Notes under the pieces: model-generated
The model's database searches: none
Told to the model about the DNA's origin: nothing
What the model saw: only the letters and a program-made list of their open reading frames with translations
NCBI GenBank assembly: GCA_008508345.1
Contig: QNGE01001014.1
Location: 25,032-89,031, forward strand
Length of the DNA stretch: 64,000 nt
Origin: Paragonimus westermani
Taxonomy: Eukaryota > Platyhelminthes > Trematoda > Plagiorchiida > Troglotrematidae
Direction: 5' to 3'
Position numbers and translations under genes: made by a program
Part shown: positions 50,998 through 63,880 of the stretch, in pieces
Layout of the letters: each line of letters begins with the position of its first letter
Position numbering within the stretch: the stretch's first letter is position 1

Positions 50998-53900
50998 GCT
51001 GTCCACCGTTAGGAGGACACATTAACAACTGTGTAGTAAAGACATTAATCAAACTTGGTGCTCCATTCGCGTGTACTTCTTTATCGTGTTTACGTTTCAA
51101 GATCGGATTGGTAATGCCAAGGAGGATATCCTGTGCTATCTGGTTCTACAAATAACATAAAATCGAACTGAACAGCACAGCTTCTCAATAGTCAGAGCTC
51201 CCAAAATTCAAGTAATCCACTTACTGGACCAGATTATCTGATCATGTTCGAACGTTGAATAAAGCAACACTTGTCGGTTGCCTATAGTGGACGTCAACGT
51301 GTTTAGAAATATAAAAGACGGATTCACCTTGTTGTGTAAAACAGCAGTGTAAAAAATGATTTTGATATTGCTTTGTATTTCGAGATAACTGGTTAAAAAG
51401 CTCATGGTCATTTTCAGCAAAGTGGTCAGTATAAACCTGCACAGTCTCATCCAAGAAAACAAGGCGAATTAGAACTGACCAATTTTTAAAAGAAAATATG
51501 ACGACGACTATCTGAAAAAAATCATTCCGAACCAATAACCCACAAATTATTCCGTAACCTCTATCTCCTTATTTTGTTTGTTCAGAAGAAACAGCGTGTG
51601 CCGGTCAGATGAGTAACAGGTGAGATTAACTGTCGTTTTCATTTGGAACTTGTGTTCTTTCATGGGACGGCCCGGATCCTAGTTCCAAATCGGTCGATAA
51701 GTGCAACGACTACCACTGCGTAAATGAAATGGTTTAAAATGACGGGAGTGACTATCACCCCTGGAGCAGGATGATCTAATGTATACTTAAATGAGTCTGC
51801 AAAAACGTTCTGAACAACCAACGGTGAGATGACGGCAACTTGGGAAAAACCAGCATCCTCGACCATGAATCGTAAACTGAAGATGTCAGCGAGAATAACG
51901 CAACAAATATTTCTAATTTGGAGAAGTTCCCACATCAGAAGTGAAACACTATCGATTAACCAAATGACAGATTGCTCACAAACTGTTCTGAAACGTAACA
52001 CTAGACTTCATTGTGGGGGTTTAGATAAAAACAGTGGTCTACGGCCACAGGTAGAAACAGTTGCAATAGGACACAATACTCCGTGCTCGTGAAAAAAGAT
52101 AATTGTCATTCTAGCAATTGTAACTGCTGTTCCAATAAGTGAGTAAACTGTAATTCATTTCTGTCTCAGTGACTGAAATGCTTGTGATTGTACCTTCTGC
52201 AGAAGCCCTGTGTACAGCCGCAATCAAAATGTATTTGTTACAACGGCACGCACTGCACCTCCCATTTAATATTACAAATATTTCAAATCACATTGACGTG
52301 ATTCGTTAATTTTCGTGCTACTTGACTAAGGAAGCTAATAATCAACTTTTGATGTTTGCCTTGATGACAATTTTGCAAACATTTCTACAATGTAACACCT
52401 AAACCTGTAAATTTGCCTTGATAAAGTGTCGTGTGTGTCTTACAATAATTTATTAATGTCCACAAAAAAGTGAACTGTATTTGGGAAAACAAGCTATACA
52501 GCCGACTTTTGAATACTCACCAGTTTTATTGTACAAATAATTATCGAAATTTTTCGTTTCACAGAACACTTCTTAACATCAAAAGGTAAATTTTCTTGTT
52601 AGTCAGAAGTTTCCCATTACGGTAATTCTTTCTTTTTACAGCTCAGTTGAGTGTGTCTAAAAATTACAAGACTTGTACTGCTATATGAAAAAGTAATGTT
52701 TTACTTAATAAGCAATAATATTAAAGTTATCAGTTGCTTTCATGTTACTAAATCACTTGTTCACGAGCACTCTAGCTATTTTCAAAATTAATTACACATG
52801 AGCAAAAAAGGCGTTATCGTGCTGCTCCACTCAGAGACAGTACACGCCTTTTGGAGACACCAACTTTTGACGCCAGCGCCAAAATGGCGGAAATTTTTAT
52901 ATAGAAAAAATGGTAAAACACAATTCCGTTTGATTTCATTTCTTTCTCGTTGTGAGTCACGAAAGTAGCTCTATTGTGATTCTACAGAACGGGTGCTTAT
53001 ACTTTTAGGCAACTGTCAGAAAAGTAGCCCAGCATCCGAATCTTCTTGCGATGAGTATGTCAATCAGGACTAAGTGCTTGAATAATGTCGAACTAATTCC
53101 AATTTCTGTTCATCATAACATTTTGCTTTGTGAAAACTAAAAATGAATGCATCCAATTTCAGTACCAAGGTCATCAAAATAGTCATTGTGAATGCATGAA
53201 GCAGTGAGAATAGAAGAAACATAGCCCGCAAAATTGTCAATCTTTCCTATACTTATCCAGTGCATAGCGTTCTGTTCGGTTCACGTGAGTGAAGGTGTAT
53301 TGGTGAAGTTTGCAATCGTTGATAAACATTTTTCTGAGTTTACGTCTAACTTAAAAGTCAGTAGCCGTTTTGCACTGCTTCATATTTTTTTGATTAGTAA
53401 AGAAAGATTGTTAACTTTTTCAATTTTCATTGTTATTATATTTTTTGAGTTACTTAATTTTCTTCAGAAAGCAACCCCTCTTTGTTGAATACACCTCATC
53501 TGGCCTCGAGGAAATAGTTTCAAGCTGGAACTAGCCAACCCTCAGTGAGCTGATCGTGGTCAGTTTAGCGACAAGGCATCCAGAAGTTTTCACGTTATTT
53601 CCCCTACTTTTTTAGGAAATAATTACTACTGGAACCATGTTTACTCAGTTACTACTTTAAATGATGATAGTTATTGGTTTGCATCAAGTTAACTCCGAGA
53701 TATCTTTTGAGTGAGCATGTGACCTTCACGATTATATGATTGTTAATACAACCAACATTTCAGACACTCTGAAATGTATCCGATCGCAAAATAATTTAAA
53801 ACGTATATTTCCTGCCAATGCAATTAAGACGGTTGAAACTGTGTAATTACATTGAAAATAAGATACTCTCAGACAGGGGAGACTGAGAACAATCGAATAA

Positions 53901-54607
53901 TATTCCGAATTCAACTTCAGTGACAAAAATGATTGATAATACACAGGGACTACCACAGATTTCACTTGTTTGGATAGTTTATACAACTTGTGTAAATGAA
54001 GTTCAAGCAAGTGAAGTCATCATCAAAACACTTTCAACAAATTTGGTCAATGCGAAACCACGAAGTTAATTGGCTGAGGGCAACTTGCACAAAACAGTTA
54101 TACACCTTCAGTGCTTATTGAAGTATGAGTGAAAACAGAAGAATATGCAAGTATTTTGGGTTAATCACCAAAAGCAGTTTAAATTTTAGTTCTGGAACAT
54201 TTTAGCAGCTCAGTGTCACAAATTCCATCAGCGTTTTAGAGAGTGCTCATTTGGTATTGAATTTCAATGTATCATGTACTACAAAAATGGTAGACGATGG
54301 TTGGGAGTTTCAGCGAACCAGCATTTAACATATGAGGAGCAAGTATTTTCAGAAACAGGAAAATAAGCTGTCTTAGATTTACGAATAAAATTTGTTTTAT
54401 TCTGTACATTTTAGAAAAAGACTTGCTGCATTCAGAGTGTCTGTGATAGATTTTGTCGATGAGGATGCAAGACAAGAATTAAACCTTGTATAAGTAAAGG
54501 ACTTCCTTAGAAAATTTCTGTAGGCATTTTTCTCAAACACCACCAGCAATTTAAGAATCATATAACGTGTCTAAAAAAAATGACTTCAGCCAACACGTAT
54601 TGCAAAT

Positions 54608-54608
54608 N
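54608..54608. other. single N, contig join
   Basis: The duplicated block stops on the base before the N, and unrelated integrase-coding DNA starts on the base after it. This is an assembly junction and not biological continuity. Confidence 0.9.
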
Positions 54609-54902
54609 AAGGCTCGCAGAGGGAAGGTACTCCTCGAAGTCTCAGTTGGCAACTCCACCTGGATTCGCCATCGAAATCAGCTTCGACCCCGGTATTCAGA
54701 TGCATCAATGTGTGAAACACAACAGGCGCTTCCGCTGGACGTTCTACTGGACATGTTCACAATCCCCACTGTCGTCAGATCTCTAATTCCTACGACAGAC
54801 CTTTGCGCGGACGACAGACTGCTCCGGAGACGATGGACAGACCGAGTGAGACGTCCAGTCCGTCCACTACAAGTGAATCCCAGTGCCAAGCGGTACGGAT
54901 GA
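54609..54902 (+). pseudogene. Ty3/gypsy integrase C-terminal end (partial pol)
   Basis: The plus frame from the N to a TGA at 54900-54902 reads 'KVLLEVSVGNSTWIRHRNQL', then 'RPRYSD', and ends 'RRPVRPLQVNPSAKRYG'. The (V)-x-V-G-x-x-x-W-x-R-H-x-N-Q-L-R-P-R motif is typical of the end of K02A2.6-like gypsy integrases, after the chromodomain/GPY-F region. The frame is uninterrupted for 98 codons and ends 8 bp before the polypurine tract, as in an intact element. The rest of gag-pol is missing only because the contig begins here. 'Partial' is therefore more accurate than 'broken'. Confidence 0.85.
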
Positions 54903-54910
54903 GAAGGCTC

Positions 54911-54920
54911 AAAAGAGAGG
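54911..54920 (+). promoter_or_regulatory. polypurine tract (plus-strand primer)
   Basis: The 10 purines 'aaaagagagg' lie directly against the first base of the 3' LTR. This is the standard place for the RNase H-resistant primer of plus-strand synthesis, and it confirms 54921 as the LTR start. Confidence 0.8.
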
Positions 54921-55264
54921 TGTCGGGACAATGCCACAATTAATCCAAAAATGTTGTTTCTTCTTCATCACTGTATGAGCCTCCACCACCGTATGAGCCT
55001 TCGCACTGTATGAGCCTCCGCTTGAACAATATAAATACGGTGGGGTTTTTCAGTGTATTTTGAACACGTTTGGTTGAGATCAAATATACCCTTGGGTGAA
55101 GGTTCCCTGTCTTCCTGTCTTCTTCATTTGCGGTAGTTCGTGCGTTGTCGCATAGTCCGTGATAACGCAGATCGTTAGTGCAACCGTCGTAGCTAAGCCG
55201 GGTTATCGTAAACGCTGAGCGTTAGTGATTTTGCATCAATTTTCAACCCACGCGGTTCATAACA
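54921..55264 (+). mobile_element. 3' LTR of the gypsy element
   Basis: 344 bp, identical by eye to the solo LTR at 50649-50992 except for three transitions in the first nine bases (TGTCGGGAC here, TGTTAGGAT there). It is followed by GAGGC at 55265-55269 and the same flank as the solo LTR. With the integrase end and polypurine tract upstream it is clearly the 3' LTR of a longer element whose 5' part is not in this window. Confidence 0.85.
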
Positions 55265-58200
55265 GAGGCGCTGTCCACCGTTAGGAGGACACATTAACAA
55301 CTGTGTAGTAAAGACATTAATCAAACTTGGTGCTCCATTCGCGTGTACTTCTTTATCGTGTTTACGTTTCAAGATCGGATTGGTAATGCCAAGGAGGATA
55401 TCCTGTGCTATCTGGTTCTACAAATAACATAAAATCGAACTGAACAGCACAGCTTCTCAATAGTCAGAGCTCCCAAAATTCAAGTAATCCACTTACTGGA
55501 CCAGATTATCTGATCATGTTCGAACGTTGAATAAAGCAACACTTGTCGGTTGCCTATAGTGGACGTCAACGTGTTTAGAAATATAAAAGACGGATTCACC
55601 TTGTTGTGTAAAACAGCAGTGTAAAAAATGATTTTGATATTGCTTTGTATTTCGAGATAACTGGTTAAAAAGCTCATGGTCATTTTCAGCAAAGTGGTCA
55701 GTATAAACCTGCACAGTCTCATCCAAGAAAACAAGGCGAATTAGAACTGACCAATTTTTAAAAGAAAATATGACGACGACTATCTGAAAAAAATCATTCC
55801 GAACCAATAACCCACAAATTATTCCGTAACCTCTATCTCCTTATTTTGTTTGTTCAGAAGAAACAGCGTGTGCCGGTCAGATGAGTAACAGGTGAGATTA
55901 ACTGTCGTTTTCATTTGGAACTTGTGTTCTTTCATGGGACGGCCCGGATCCTAGTTCCAAATCGGTCGATAAGTGCAACGACTACCACTGCGTAAATGAA
56001 ATGGTTTAAAATGACGGGAGTGACTATCACCCCTGGAGCAGGATGATCTAATGTATACTTAAATGAGTCTGCAAAAACGTTCTGAACAACCAACGGTGAG
56101 ATGACGGCAACTTGGGAAAAACCAGCATCCTCGACCATGAATCGTAAACTGAAGATGTCAGCGAGAATAACGCAACAAATATTTCTAATTTGGAGAAGTT
56201 CCCACATCAGAAGTGAAACACTATCGATTAACCAAATGACAGATTGCTCACAAACTGTTCTGAAACGTAACACTAGACTTCATTGTGGGGGTTTAGATAA
56301 AAACAGTGGTCTACGGCCACAGGTAGAAACAGTTGCAATAGGACACAATACTCCGTGCTCGTGAAAAAAGATAATTGTCATTCTAGCAATTGTAACTGCT
56401 GTTCCAATAAGTGAGTAAACTGTAATTCATTTCTGTCTCAGTGACTGAAATGCTTGTGATTGTACCTTCTGCAGAAGCCCTGTGTACAGCCGCAATCAAA
56501 ATGTATTTGTTACAACGGCACGCACTGCACCTCCCATTTAATATTACAAATATTTCAAATCACATTGACGTGATTCGTTAATTTTCGTGCTACTTGACTA
56601 AGGAAGCTAATAATCAACTTTTGATGTTTGCCTTGATGACAATTTTGCAAACATTTCTACAATGTAACACCTAAACCTGTAAATTTGCCTTGATAAAGTG
56701 TCGTGTGTGTCTTACAATAATTTATTAATGTCCACAAAAAAGTGAACTGTATTTGGGAAAACAAGCTATACAGCCGACTTTTGAATACTCACCAGTTTTA
56801 TTGTACAAATAATTATCGAAATTTTTCGTTTCACAGAACACTTCTTAACATCAAAAGGTAAATTTTCTTGTTAGTCAGAAGTTTCCCATTACGGTAATTC
56901 TTTCTTTTTACAGCTCAGTTGAGTGTGTCTAAAAATTACAAGACTTGTACTGCTATATGAAAAAGTAATGTTTTACTTAATAAGCAATAATATTAAAGTT
57001 ATCAGTTGCTTTCATGTTACTAAATCACTTGTTCACGAGCACTCTAGCTATTTTCAAAATTAATTACACATGAGCAAAAAAGGCGTTATCGTGCTGCTCC
57101 ACTCAGAGACAGTACACGCCTTTTGGAGACACCAACTTTTGACGCCAGCGCCAAAATGGCGGAAATTTTTATATAGAAAAAATGGTAAAACACAATTCCG
57201 TTTGATTTCATTTCTTTCTCGTTGTGAGTCACGAAAGTAGCTCTATTGTGATTCTACAGAACGGGTGCTTATACTTTTAGGCAACTGTCAGAAAAGTAGC
57301 CCAGCATCCGAATCTTCTTGCGATGAGTATGTCAATCAGGACTAAGTGCTTGAATAATGTCGAACTAATTCCAATTTCTGTTCATCATAACATTTTGCTT
57401 TGTGAAAACTAAAAATGAATGCATCCAATTTCAGTACCAAGGTCATCAAAATAGTCATTGTGAATGCATGAAGCAGTGAGAATAGAAGAAACATAGCCCG
57501 CAAAATTGTCAATCTTTCCTATACTTATCCAGTGCATAGCGTTCTGTTCGGTTCACGTGAGTGAAGGTGTATTGGTGAAGTTTGCAATCGTTGATAAACA
57601 TTTTTCTGAGTTTACGTCTAACTTAAAAGTCAGTAGCCGTTTTGCACTGCTTCATATTTTTTTGATTAGTAAAGAAAGATTGTTAACTTTTTCAATTTTC
57701 ATTGTTATTATATTTTTTGAGTTACTTAATTTTCTTCAGAAAGCAACCCCTCTTTGTTGAATACACCTCATCTGGCCTCGAGGAAATAGTTTCAAGCTGG
57801 AACTAGCCAACCCTCAGTGAGCTGATCGTGGTCAGTTTAGCGACAAGGCATCCAGAAGTTTTCACGTTATTTCCCCTACTTTTTTAGGAAATAATTACTA
57901 CTGGAACCATGTTTACTCAGTTACTACTTTAAATGATGATAGTTATTGGTTTGCATCAAGTTAACTCCGAGATATCTTTTGAGTGAGCATGTGACCTTCA
58001 CGATTATATGATTGTTAATACAACCAACATTTCAGACACTCTGAAATGTATCCGATCGCAAAATAATTTAAAACGTATATTTCCTGCCAATGCAATTAAG
58101 ACGGTTGAAACTGTGTAATTACATTGAAAATAAGATACTCTCAGACAGGGGAGACTGAGAACAATCGAATAATATTCCGAATTCAACTTCAGTGACAAAA

Positions 58201-58879
58201 ATGATTGATAATACACAGGGACTACCACAGATTTCACTTGTTTGGATAGTTTATACAACTTGTGTAAATGAAGTTCAAGCAAGTGAAGTCATCATCAAAA
58301 CACTTTCAACAAATTTGGTCAATGCGAAACCACGAAGTTAATTGGCTGAGGGCAACTTGCACAAAACAGTTATACACCTTCAGTGCTTATTGAAGTATGA
58401 GTGAAAACAGAAGAATATGCAAGTATTTTGGGTTAATCACCAAAAGCAGTTTAAATTTTAGTTCTGGAACATTTTAGCAGCTCAGTGTCACAAATTCCAT
58501 CAGCGTTTTAGAGAGTGCTCATTTGGTATTGAATTTCAATGTATCATGTACTACAAAAATGGTAGACGATGGTTGGGAGTTTCAGCGAACCAGCATTTAA
58601 CATATGAGGAGCAAGTATTTTCAGAAACAGGAAAATAAGCTGTCTTAGATTTACGAATAAAATTTGTTTTATTCTGTACATTTTAGAAAAAGACTTGCTG
58701 CATTCAGAGTGTCTGTGATAGATTTTGTCGATGAGGATGCAAGACAAGAATTAAACCTTGTATAAGTAAAGGACTTCCTTAGAAAATTTCTGTAGGCATT
58801 TTTCTCAAACACCACCAGCAATTTAAGAATCATATAACGTGTCTAAAAAAAATGACTTCAGCCAACACGTATTGCAAAT
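54930..58879 (+). repeat. 3,950-bp block, copy 2 of the duplication
   Basis: Same sequence as 50658-54607. After 58879 it continues smoothly into new sequence ('tttagaacgcg'), so this copy carries the true right-hand continuation of the locus. No gene recognised inside. Any annotation placed in 50998-54607 applies equally here and should be counted once. Confidence 0.9.
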
Positions 58880-60273
58880 TTTAGAACGCGTCTTGCGTAA
58901 CAATGTGCGTTAAACTATCGTTTGAACCTCGGAGCAGGTTATGTGCCTGCACCACTGAATGCACATTGCGAGTTATCCAATATGTAAAACATATGGCCTT
59001 TCAGGCGGTTTTCATTGAGTAGTCAAAATTCCGTTTCATACAACTCGACTTTATTTCAAACACTAATTTCCCTTTAATAGTTTCATCAAAGAGGTGTTAG
59101 GTCGTGTTAATATTTAACTTGCCGAAGTAGTTATAAATACGCAACAGTAGTCTTAATTTTATTTAGCTTAAGCACAGAGTTAGTTCCCACGCAACAAGTA
59201 GATCAACGGTGTCTTAACAATAACGTAATGTTCATTTACGATTTATGATCATCACATTTGCTCTCATCACTTGCTAACGTAAAGCATGCATATTACACAC
59301 GGCAAACGAAATGAGTTTGACAAACGATTGACACGCATACATTTCCAAATAGTACTGTCACCAGCACCAAGCAACCCGGTGGGTTGAATCAAGGTATCAG
59401 TGATTCACACAACCGCAAACGCAGCCTACCTGACTGTTCTAGCTATCACCTTGTCTACAAGTTCACTTGCAGTTGCAATGACGTTTACATAAGTAGAAAC
59501 TACTGACAGGTATTTCACCGAGTGTTGAAACGGGCCACGAAATAGTTAAGCCGACTGATGACATAACAACCTGAAACCGGCGAATCGCCGCTTAACATCA
59601 CACACCATCCGCCGCTAGACATCTCATGACAGTAGATCAACAAATCGACTCATCAAAGCATTCAAAATATTGTTACACAATCCCAAACCGAGGCTGCTGA
59701 CCACTAGAGATGCTGTGTTGGCCAGAAATCGTAACCAGCGTTGTCTTCACAAAAGTCGTCAGAGTAACCCATCGAGTTACGAGATGGTGTCAATAAAGTA
59801 ACAAGTATGAATGTACGCATCGATTTTCTGTCTCTCGCTCTACAAACACATATGTGTTTATCTTACATAGCTTGCGTTTCTGACAATTGTTACTAACGTC
59901 CAAATTTGTTTAACCAAAATTCACAGGAAAAGTTTTAAAACGCCGTTCGAAACAGCCTAACGTTGAGCTCGGTTGTGCGTGACTTTTCGTTTGCCCCCTC
60001 TTATCATGTCAGAAAACAAATTCCGTTTCCTACAACCAGCATTATGTTATACCCACTGGCTGTTTCATGCTGAACATAATATATTCTCCACACGACAACA
60101 GGACTGTGCAATAGGGTGTGTGAACATTCTCTGGCGAGATGAAACAGTCACGAAAGCGAAGCGGTTACAAGCGCAATCATTATTGGGTTGAATGATTTCC
60201 TTCAACAAGCCGACGAGCGAAATGTCAATCAAATAATTTACCAAATTACTGATGAATAGTAGATAATTTGGTT
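58880..60273. other. anonymous DNA, no recognised gene
   Basis: Nothing recognised. The 72-codon plus frame at 59973-60191 has no known motif. Confidence 0.5.
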
Positions 60274-60480
60274 GACTTCGAGATTGAGTTGATCGCAGCC
60301 TTTGGCACTCAGATGGATTTTCCAGCCATCCCCCTTCGAAAAGAAGTACCACACTTGAGCTCCGTTCTCGTTAGAGCTCAGCAACAGTGCATATCCTTAC
60401 CATGACTGAGATTGGAACTCAGACCACGTCTTCGTGAGGTGACTGTGTTAACCACTGCTCTACTGATCCTGCACATCTGA
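60274..60480 (-). repeat. tRNA-headed SINE (family A), best-preserved head
   Basis: The minus strand starts 'ggatcagtagagcagtggtt', an A box (plus-strand 60452-60466). It then shows 'gtcacctcacgaagacgtgg' and a B box, 'gagttccaatc' (60409-60419), followed by 'aaggatatgcac'. The body is 'ttcttttcgaagggg' and the tail 'ctgcgatcaactcaatctcg'. This copy proves that the family is a tRNA-derived SINE of about 210 bp. The 3' end has no long poly(A). Confidence 0.85.
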
Positions 60481-60527
60481 ACGCTCACCCAATATTACTT
60501 GTGAGCAACACTCAGTCTTCCCGATAC

Positions 60528-60739
60528 TCATGGTGATAGACAGTTTCTCCACGATTAGAAAATCCGAGAAAGGTTGAAACTGCCGACCTCATTAAGCCAC
60601 ATGCGGTAAAGATATGCGCCTTTTACGAGCTCCAGCGGGAGCCAAACTTGAGTCTAGTGCTTCATCTCGAAAGAGGCTGGTTAGAAAGTATTTTCGAATA
60701 TGAAGGCTCCAATCAAATGAGTGATGTTCAAATTGAAAT
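60528..60739 (+). repeat. tRNA-headed SINE (family A), inverted partner
   Basis: A degenerate plus-strand copy: 'aggttgaaactgccgacc' at the B box, 'catgcggtaaagatatgc', 'aaacttgagtctagtgcttc', 'atctcgaaagaggctggtt', 'caatcaaatgagtgatgttc', 'aaattgaaa'. It starts about 48 bp after the minus-strand copy's head, giving a long head-to-head inverted repeat. Confidence 0.75.
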
Positions 60740-63700
60740 CCACCAAATGTCTAGAAGTTGATCCAGTTTAGTGGGATACCAGATGATGGGTGTTGTCGGG
60801 GTCATTAATATCCTGTTACGTAGCCCTGACCTAAGAGCTCAGGAGAAGATACTGCGAACACCCTAATTTTTCCAAACAAAAAACCCATCAACCTCTAAAT
60901 TAGGAAAGATGATTTCATTACGTTCATTAAACATGCAGTCGCCAAGCCTTATTGATCACTCTTGTTTTTCACCATCCGCATTGCTTCCTCACTTATCGTA
61001 CTGTACTAAACTCGATGATTACCAACAAGAAACATATCTTGCCTGTCGCATTGCCGGTCCCATAACTTCGTTGGGTATTTTTGGAAAAATAACTTTTATT
61101 TACCATGTTTTGGATATCGCTTGGAAAGTTAATATTTCTTGTTAATTCAGATACTATTGCAGAAGCATTGACAAGCAGGTAGAAGAAAAAGTCCGAAAAT
61201 ATTTATGGTCAAACAACTTCTAAAATTGCTGATCAAATTGTTCACGCAGTCGAGTGAAATGACACAATAGACAGCGAACGAACCGACCCAAGTGTTTGCT
61301 CACCCTTATCATGCAACAGATCAACATATTGATTTTGATGCTTTGTACATCAGAACATTTGGTGAGGCTATGCTGAATGGAAAATACCTGCAGAAATCTT
61401 ATGCACAAGAATAATTTACGTAAGCTGCCTACTTGCATCTGGTAGATTGCCGCGTTCTTTCCCATTCAATACCATAATATTCCAAAAGATTGGGCTTTCA
61501 AAGAGTAGTTCATGAGATGAAACTGATTGATAACATGTCAAGAAATTCATTTTCTTAATGTGTTACTAAATGAATAGAGATCACTTTTTTCAGAGATTGT
61601 CACAGTTAACAGTTTTTGTTAGCTAACATTGTTCTAGAGAATTTATACTTAATATTCTTCGTTCGGTGGATGTTCTAGTGTACTCTTCCAACATATGTAA
61701 ACATATTTTCTATACTGTACATTATATATGTTATACATATTCTACATATTCTATTCTACTAATGGACATTCCTTGATCGTAATGTTGTGGGAAGAAAATC
61801 CGCATTCGACAAGAGGCACGTTCATATCTGGATATGTTCTATCGGCCCACTTCAAAAAGATTCGAGTAGCGTGCAGAATATGCAGTTGTCTCAAGAGCAG
61901 ATAAGTAATCACTTCTCTGTGGACTGCACTAATTCACTCACGTGATCAGGCACATTTCGTTATTCTCAATTCGCTAACCTCGATGAGATTACTGCTCAGG
62001 TCGCAAAATAAAATCATTCTGGCTCAATTAACAGACAAATATCAGCTCGCAACGCATCAGACGTAATTATTTGCAAACGGTTATGAACTAATGATAATTT
62101 TGAATTGATAAACAATTTCAGTGATGTACTACTATCGGAGGGTTATTAAAGGTATTTTTAGCGTAAAGCCGCTAATCTTACTGTCAAATATACGACAAGT
62201 AGTCGAAAATGCAAGCTACCAGCCACCTTTGCGTATTTAAGAAGATAAAAACGGAAAGCGACCAGTTTGGAAACTCAAAAGCAATCTAACGCTCGTCCCA
62301 ACATACACGCGACGACGGAAAATGAAGTGCATCGATATTTTTCACGTCTGCGTTTATGGTTTCGCGTTCGGCAGAACCAGCTTTTTCAAGACACAAAGTC
62401 GTTGTTTTCCAATAGAAAGATTATTCTTGACTGCTCGTAAAGTTGCTTGAGTAGAAAGAGATCCAAATGTGATGTATTTATTCCGTATTCGTTGCAGTTA
62501 TTTTTCTTAACAGTAGCCGTTTTCTTGCATCGTATTTTTTATTTCAGAATAGCCAGCAATTACACTGCAAAAAATCAATTTGATACCTAATTTTCTGCCA
62601 ATTCCCCCTAGTATTTATGGTGCAGCTTTATAACTCAATTTTCCAGAAATATTCATCCTTAATGTTAGCAATTTCTGCAGCTAGCATCAGTTCGAGCCCT
62701 GCAAAAGATAGCGGTTATTAAACCTGAAAATGAAAGTTTCTGACAGTTAACTCAAAATTTCTTGTCTCCTTTGGATATCCAGTTTTATTGGGTATTTTCG
62801 TGGATAAACCGTCTTTCATCTTGTATGACCTACATTGCGCGTAACTATGTTTTATTTCTATAAAAAAAACAGATAGAATCTCTTTTATTTCGAAGAGCCA
62901 CATTCTCACTGGTACCTGTAGTAACAAGTCCGAATGTGTCAACGCCGTAGACATCTTCAGGCAGAGCAATTCAATCGACAAAGCAAACCTGTTTCCTAAA
63001 TTCTAACCTATCGATATCCTTCGATTCGACAAAAACCGTAAATATAGATGTAGGAGAATAAAATCGGTAAATCTATAGTTTTGTCTGGAAACGAAGAAAT
63101 ATATCACCTGCTTGATGCTAGTGACCGTTTGGGAAAGCTCAATGATTTGTCCCCTGAAACGCAACGGGGACTTTGTCTGTGACCTAGCTGATAGAGCGCA
63201 ACATATTTCATGTCCGTACACACCTAGGGGTGACATATAACACAAAAACTAAACACGAAGCCAAAATGGCTATTCCAGAGAACTTCCTGAAAAGAAAACG
63301 TAATTGAGAACTTAGCGCACTCTTTGTAGATGGCGGATGAAAAGCAGTTATCACTGTTAATGAATGACCTTCTTAAGTAATGCATTCAACTACAAAACTA
63401 CAACAGACCGGAAACCACTTTGCTGCCTTAGGCAAATTCATAAAGTCGGAAATCTATAACGATTTGCGATCAATCTTTTGAGTGACGTGACTCCTAGCAA
63501 TCTGTATGTGATTATTGAACTGTTGGGCTCAAGGGAAATCAGTGAAACATTGATGCAATAAAGGTTATGTAAGGATACCCTAACTCCAACTGTTAAACAT
63601 GAGGTGTTAAACTGGAGGTAGATATTTTAACGGCTCTGAAAGAACAAAGTTACATTAATCACGTAGTTGTTATACACAGGTTGGTGACTTACTGAAAACA

Positions 63701-63880
63701 ATAAAAGAACATTATTAGTGTTCCACTGTAAAAAAAAATCAAACTTATTTATTGATTCTGTCTAGTCCACTGCTAGTTAAATTCACTCAGGTGAATACAG
63801 AATGACATCAAAGAGAAATTGAACTAAATTTGGCGTAGGCATATAATTAACTGTCGGAAAGAATCCACACACTGGAATCA
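60740..63880. other. anonymous AT-rich DNA
   Basis: Very AT-rich around 61560-61760, with repeated 'acatat'/'tctacatatt' motifs. No gene, RNA or clear mobile element recognised. Confidence 0.5.

Larger units (their letters stand above)
50658..54607 (+). repeat. 3,950-bp block, copy 1 of an apparently identical duplication
   Basis: Every line I compared, and all seven larger frames, are identical to 54930-58879, with a constant offset of 4,272 bp. The block contains all but the first 9 bp of the LTR plus about 3.6 kb of right flank. No gene is recognised in it; its frames (84, 97, 113, 87, 84, 92 and 67 codons) have no known motif. It ends exactly at the N at 54608, as a contig end would. Confidence 0.9.

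Noticed and set aside
51208..58747. Repeated sets of frames at constant 4,272-bp offset as a tandem gene family
   Set aside because: The DNA itself is identical and the junction is an N, so it is best seen as a duplicated haplotype. None of the frames has a known motif.
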